Source of the DNA: Lentisphaera profundi
GTDB lineage: Bacteria > Verrucomicrobiota > Lentisphaeria > Lentisphaerales > Lentisphaeraceae
Length of the DNA: 64,000 nucleotides
Direction: 5' to 3'
NCBI RefSeq assembly: GCF_028728065.1
Contig: NZ_CP117811.1
Location: 1,054,001 to 1,118,000, forward strand
The notes below the pieces were generated by a model, which was given only the letters and a program-made list of their open reading frames with translations, had not been told where the DNA came from and ran no database searches. Position numbers and translations under genes: made by a program. Positions 63,001 through 64,000 of this stretch are shown piece by piece (position 1 is the stretch's first letter; the number at the start of each line of letters is the position of its first letter).

Positions 63001-63150
63001 CTTGTACCCCAGCTGCCACAGGTTCAAAAAACACTAAAATAATCCCTATATACCACACGATAAAAGCCGTGAAAGTCATAAGGCGCTATGACTTTTATTG
63101 TGGGTCAAGATCGAGTTTCCAAAAATGAAATAGGATATTAATACGATATC
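63001..63150. other. Spacer between the IS66 element and an IS66 remnant
   Basis: AAAGTCATA (63072-63080) and TATGACTTT (63087-63095) form a 9-pair hairpin with a 6-base loop. No gene is seen. The spacer separates two copies of the IS66 3' end. Confidence 0.5.
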
Positions 63151-63370
63151 TTCGGCAGTGAACAAGGAGGCCAGGCGGCCGCCAATATCATCTCCTTAAT
63201 CCAGACTTGTCGTAAGCTGGGTATCAATCCAAAAGAATACTTAGAGGATGTACTCAGGAAAATTATTGATCACCCAAAAGAAAATTTAATGGAACTCCTC
63301 CTGCAAAACTGGAAAAAATAGACTTTTTTTCGAAATAGACATTCAAATATTCAGCTCAATTGACGCTTAC
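63151..63370 (+). pseudogene. Remnant of a second IS66 copy (3' end of tnpC plus terminus)
   Basis: Aligns without gaps to 62781-63000 at a constant offset of 370 bases. It encodes the last ~56 residues of TnpC (from FGSEQGGQAAANIIS to NWKK and TAG at 63319) and the same IS right end. About a dozen substitutions separate the copies, several silent or conservative, so this is an older or independent copy and not a very recent duplication. The front of the gene is missing. The remaining 124 bp to the hisD terminator show no gene. Confidence 0.9.
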
Positions 63371-63494
63371 TTTTTGTGAGCTATTGATCGAGTATATACA
63401 ATAGATTACAGGGCAGTCTTTAGGTGGAGTGAACCCCCTAAGTTATGGCTAATAATAAGCTAGAGTTATATGTAGTTGTATGAGATCTAGGCAT

Positions 63495-63521
63495 AAAAAA
63501 ACCGGTGAAGATCACCGGTTT
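63495..63521 (-). terminator. Rho-independent terminator of hisD
   Basis: AAACCGGTGA (63499-63508) and TCACCGGTTT (63512-63521) form a perfect 10-pair stem with a 3-base loop. On the - strand the stem runs into a T tract of seven (A at 63495-63501). It lies about 30 bp after the hisD stop. Confidence 0.92.
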
Positions 63522-63552
63522 ATGATAAAGGTATTTACCCGTCCGGTAGGAC

Positions 63553-64000
63553 TTATTCGAAGCGAATAGTTCCGCTTCTACCGTGAGCGTCGAGTCCTTC
63601 AGCTTTTGCGAAGGCCGCAACAGCGCCGACTTCTCTTTGTAGAGCTTCTTTACTGTATTTAATAAGACTCGTTCTACGAAAGAATTGATCAACAGTTAGG
63701 CCCGAGAAGTGATGACCCGCTCCGCCAGTAGGAAGAACATGGCTTGGGCCGGCAACGAAATCACCAACGGGTTCAGGTGTCCATGGGCCGAGGAAGATAG
63801 CGCCAGCATTAGTAATTAAATTGGCTATATCTTCTGCGTTTTCACAAATGATTTCCAAATGTTCGGGTGCATAAAGATCGGCAACTTCAGCAGCTGCTTG
63901 CATGTCATTTACTTTGATAAAGAAGATCCCATTATCCAAAACTTTGTCGACACATTCAGAGCGACTGAGCAGTTCTTTTTGAATGAGGACTTCTTTTTCA
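63553..64000 (-). CDS. hisD: Histidinol dehydrogenase, C-terminal part (5' partial)
   Basis: The last ~149 residues of HisD, which oxidises histidinol to histidine in two NAD-dependent steps. The frame is open to the window edge, so the start is outside; the apparent start at 63939 is an internal TTG. Family motifs: DLYAPEHLEI with the catalytic Glu-His pair, NAGAIFLGPWTPEPVGDFVA, GPSHVLPTGGAGHHFSGLTV with zinc ligand and active-site residues, and the C-terminal EGLDAHGRS. Cytoplasmic, last steps of histidine synthesis. No other his gene is visible in the window. Confidence 0.96.
   Translation of the reverse strand, partial: EKEVLIQKELLSRSECVDKVLDNGIFFIKVNDMQAAAEVADLYAPEHLEIICENAEDIANLITNAGAIFLGPWTPEPVGDFVAGPSHVLPTGGAGHHFSGLTVDQFFRRTSLIKYSKEALQREVGAVAAFAKAEGLDAHGRSGTIRFE

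Overview
The window reads as a chromosome segment from a marine bacterium of the Planctomycetes-Verrucomicrobia-Chlamydiae group, most likely Lentisphaerota (Lentisphaera-like). This is an inference from gene content: several sulfatases with C-x-P-S-R motifs, secreted multi-module carbohydrate enzymes with LamG domains, four H-x-DG type pseudopilin genes, Hanks-type kinases with a DWG motif, and a PQQ-type propeller protein. No rRNA, tRNA or CRISPR was seen.

Region 1 (1-29344, all + strand) is a polysaccharide and sugar-acid utilisation region. A GntR regulator fused to a solute-binding domain leads a run of closely spaced genes: a sodium/solute symporter, a short-chain dehydrogenase, a ceramidase-like hydrolase, an enolase-superfamily sugar-acid dehydratase, a class III aminotransferase and an SMP-30 lactonase. 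Secreted enzymes follow: a glycosidase-like protein with a C-terminal LamG domain, a LamG/toroid/GH43-like protein, a broken esterase-like gene and an alpha/beta hydrolase with an NPCBM domain. After a 99-bp tandem repeat, a strong sigma70-type promoter drives a LamG/toroid protein, a pseudopilin and a Tat-exported oxidoreductase. A second oxidoreductase, a structured repeat, a frameshifted sulfatase, an esterase, an SGNH hydrolase with EF-hands and an intact sulfatase complete the region. The likely scheme is that secreted enzymes desulfate, de-esterify and cut a sulfated, probably uronic-acid-containing polymer, and the symporter and cytoplasmic enzymes catabolise the released sugar acids.

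Region 2 (29364-34100, - strand) holds three related pseudopilin genes that share a conserved upstream block. An IS1380-like transposase gene lies between the first and second.

Region 3 (34280-39292, +) is a pair: an anchored secreted protein and a 1351-residue PQQ-type propeller protein with an inserted discoidin-like domain.

Region 4 (39762-56274, -) contains a zinc-ribbon pseudokinase, then a six-gene TonB energising operon (DUF3450-like, ExbB with coiled coil, ExbB, ExbD, TonB, TPR) with overlapping start and stop codons, then ClpB. A vitamin B12 uptake set follows: permease, binding protein and TonB-dependent receptor behind a cobalamin riboswitch, with the ATPase gene on the other side of the riboswitch and next to a Ser/Thr kinase gene. 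The TonB operon probably powers the receptor.

Region 5 (56790-60984, +) carries two nearly identical amt-glnK cassettes, each ending in a strong terminator. Each Amt has an unusual exported N-terminal extension.

Region 6 (60985-64000) has an IS66 element, a remnant of a second IS66 copy, and the 3' end of hisD running off the window on the - strand.
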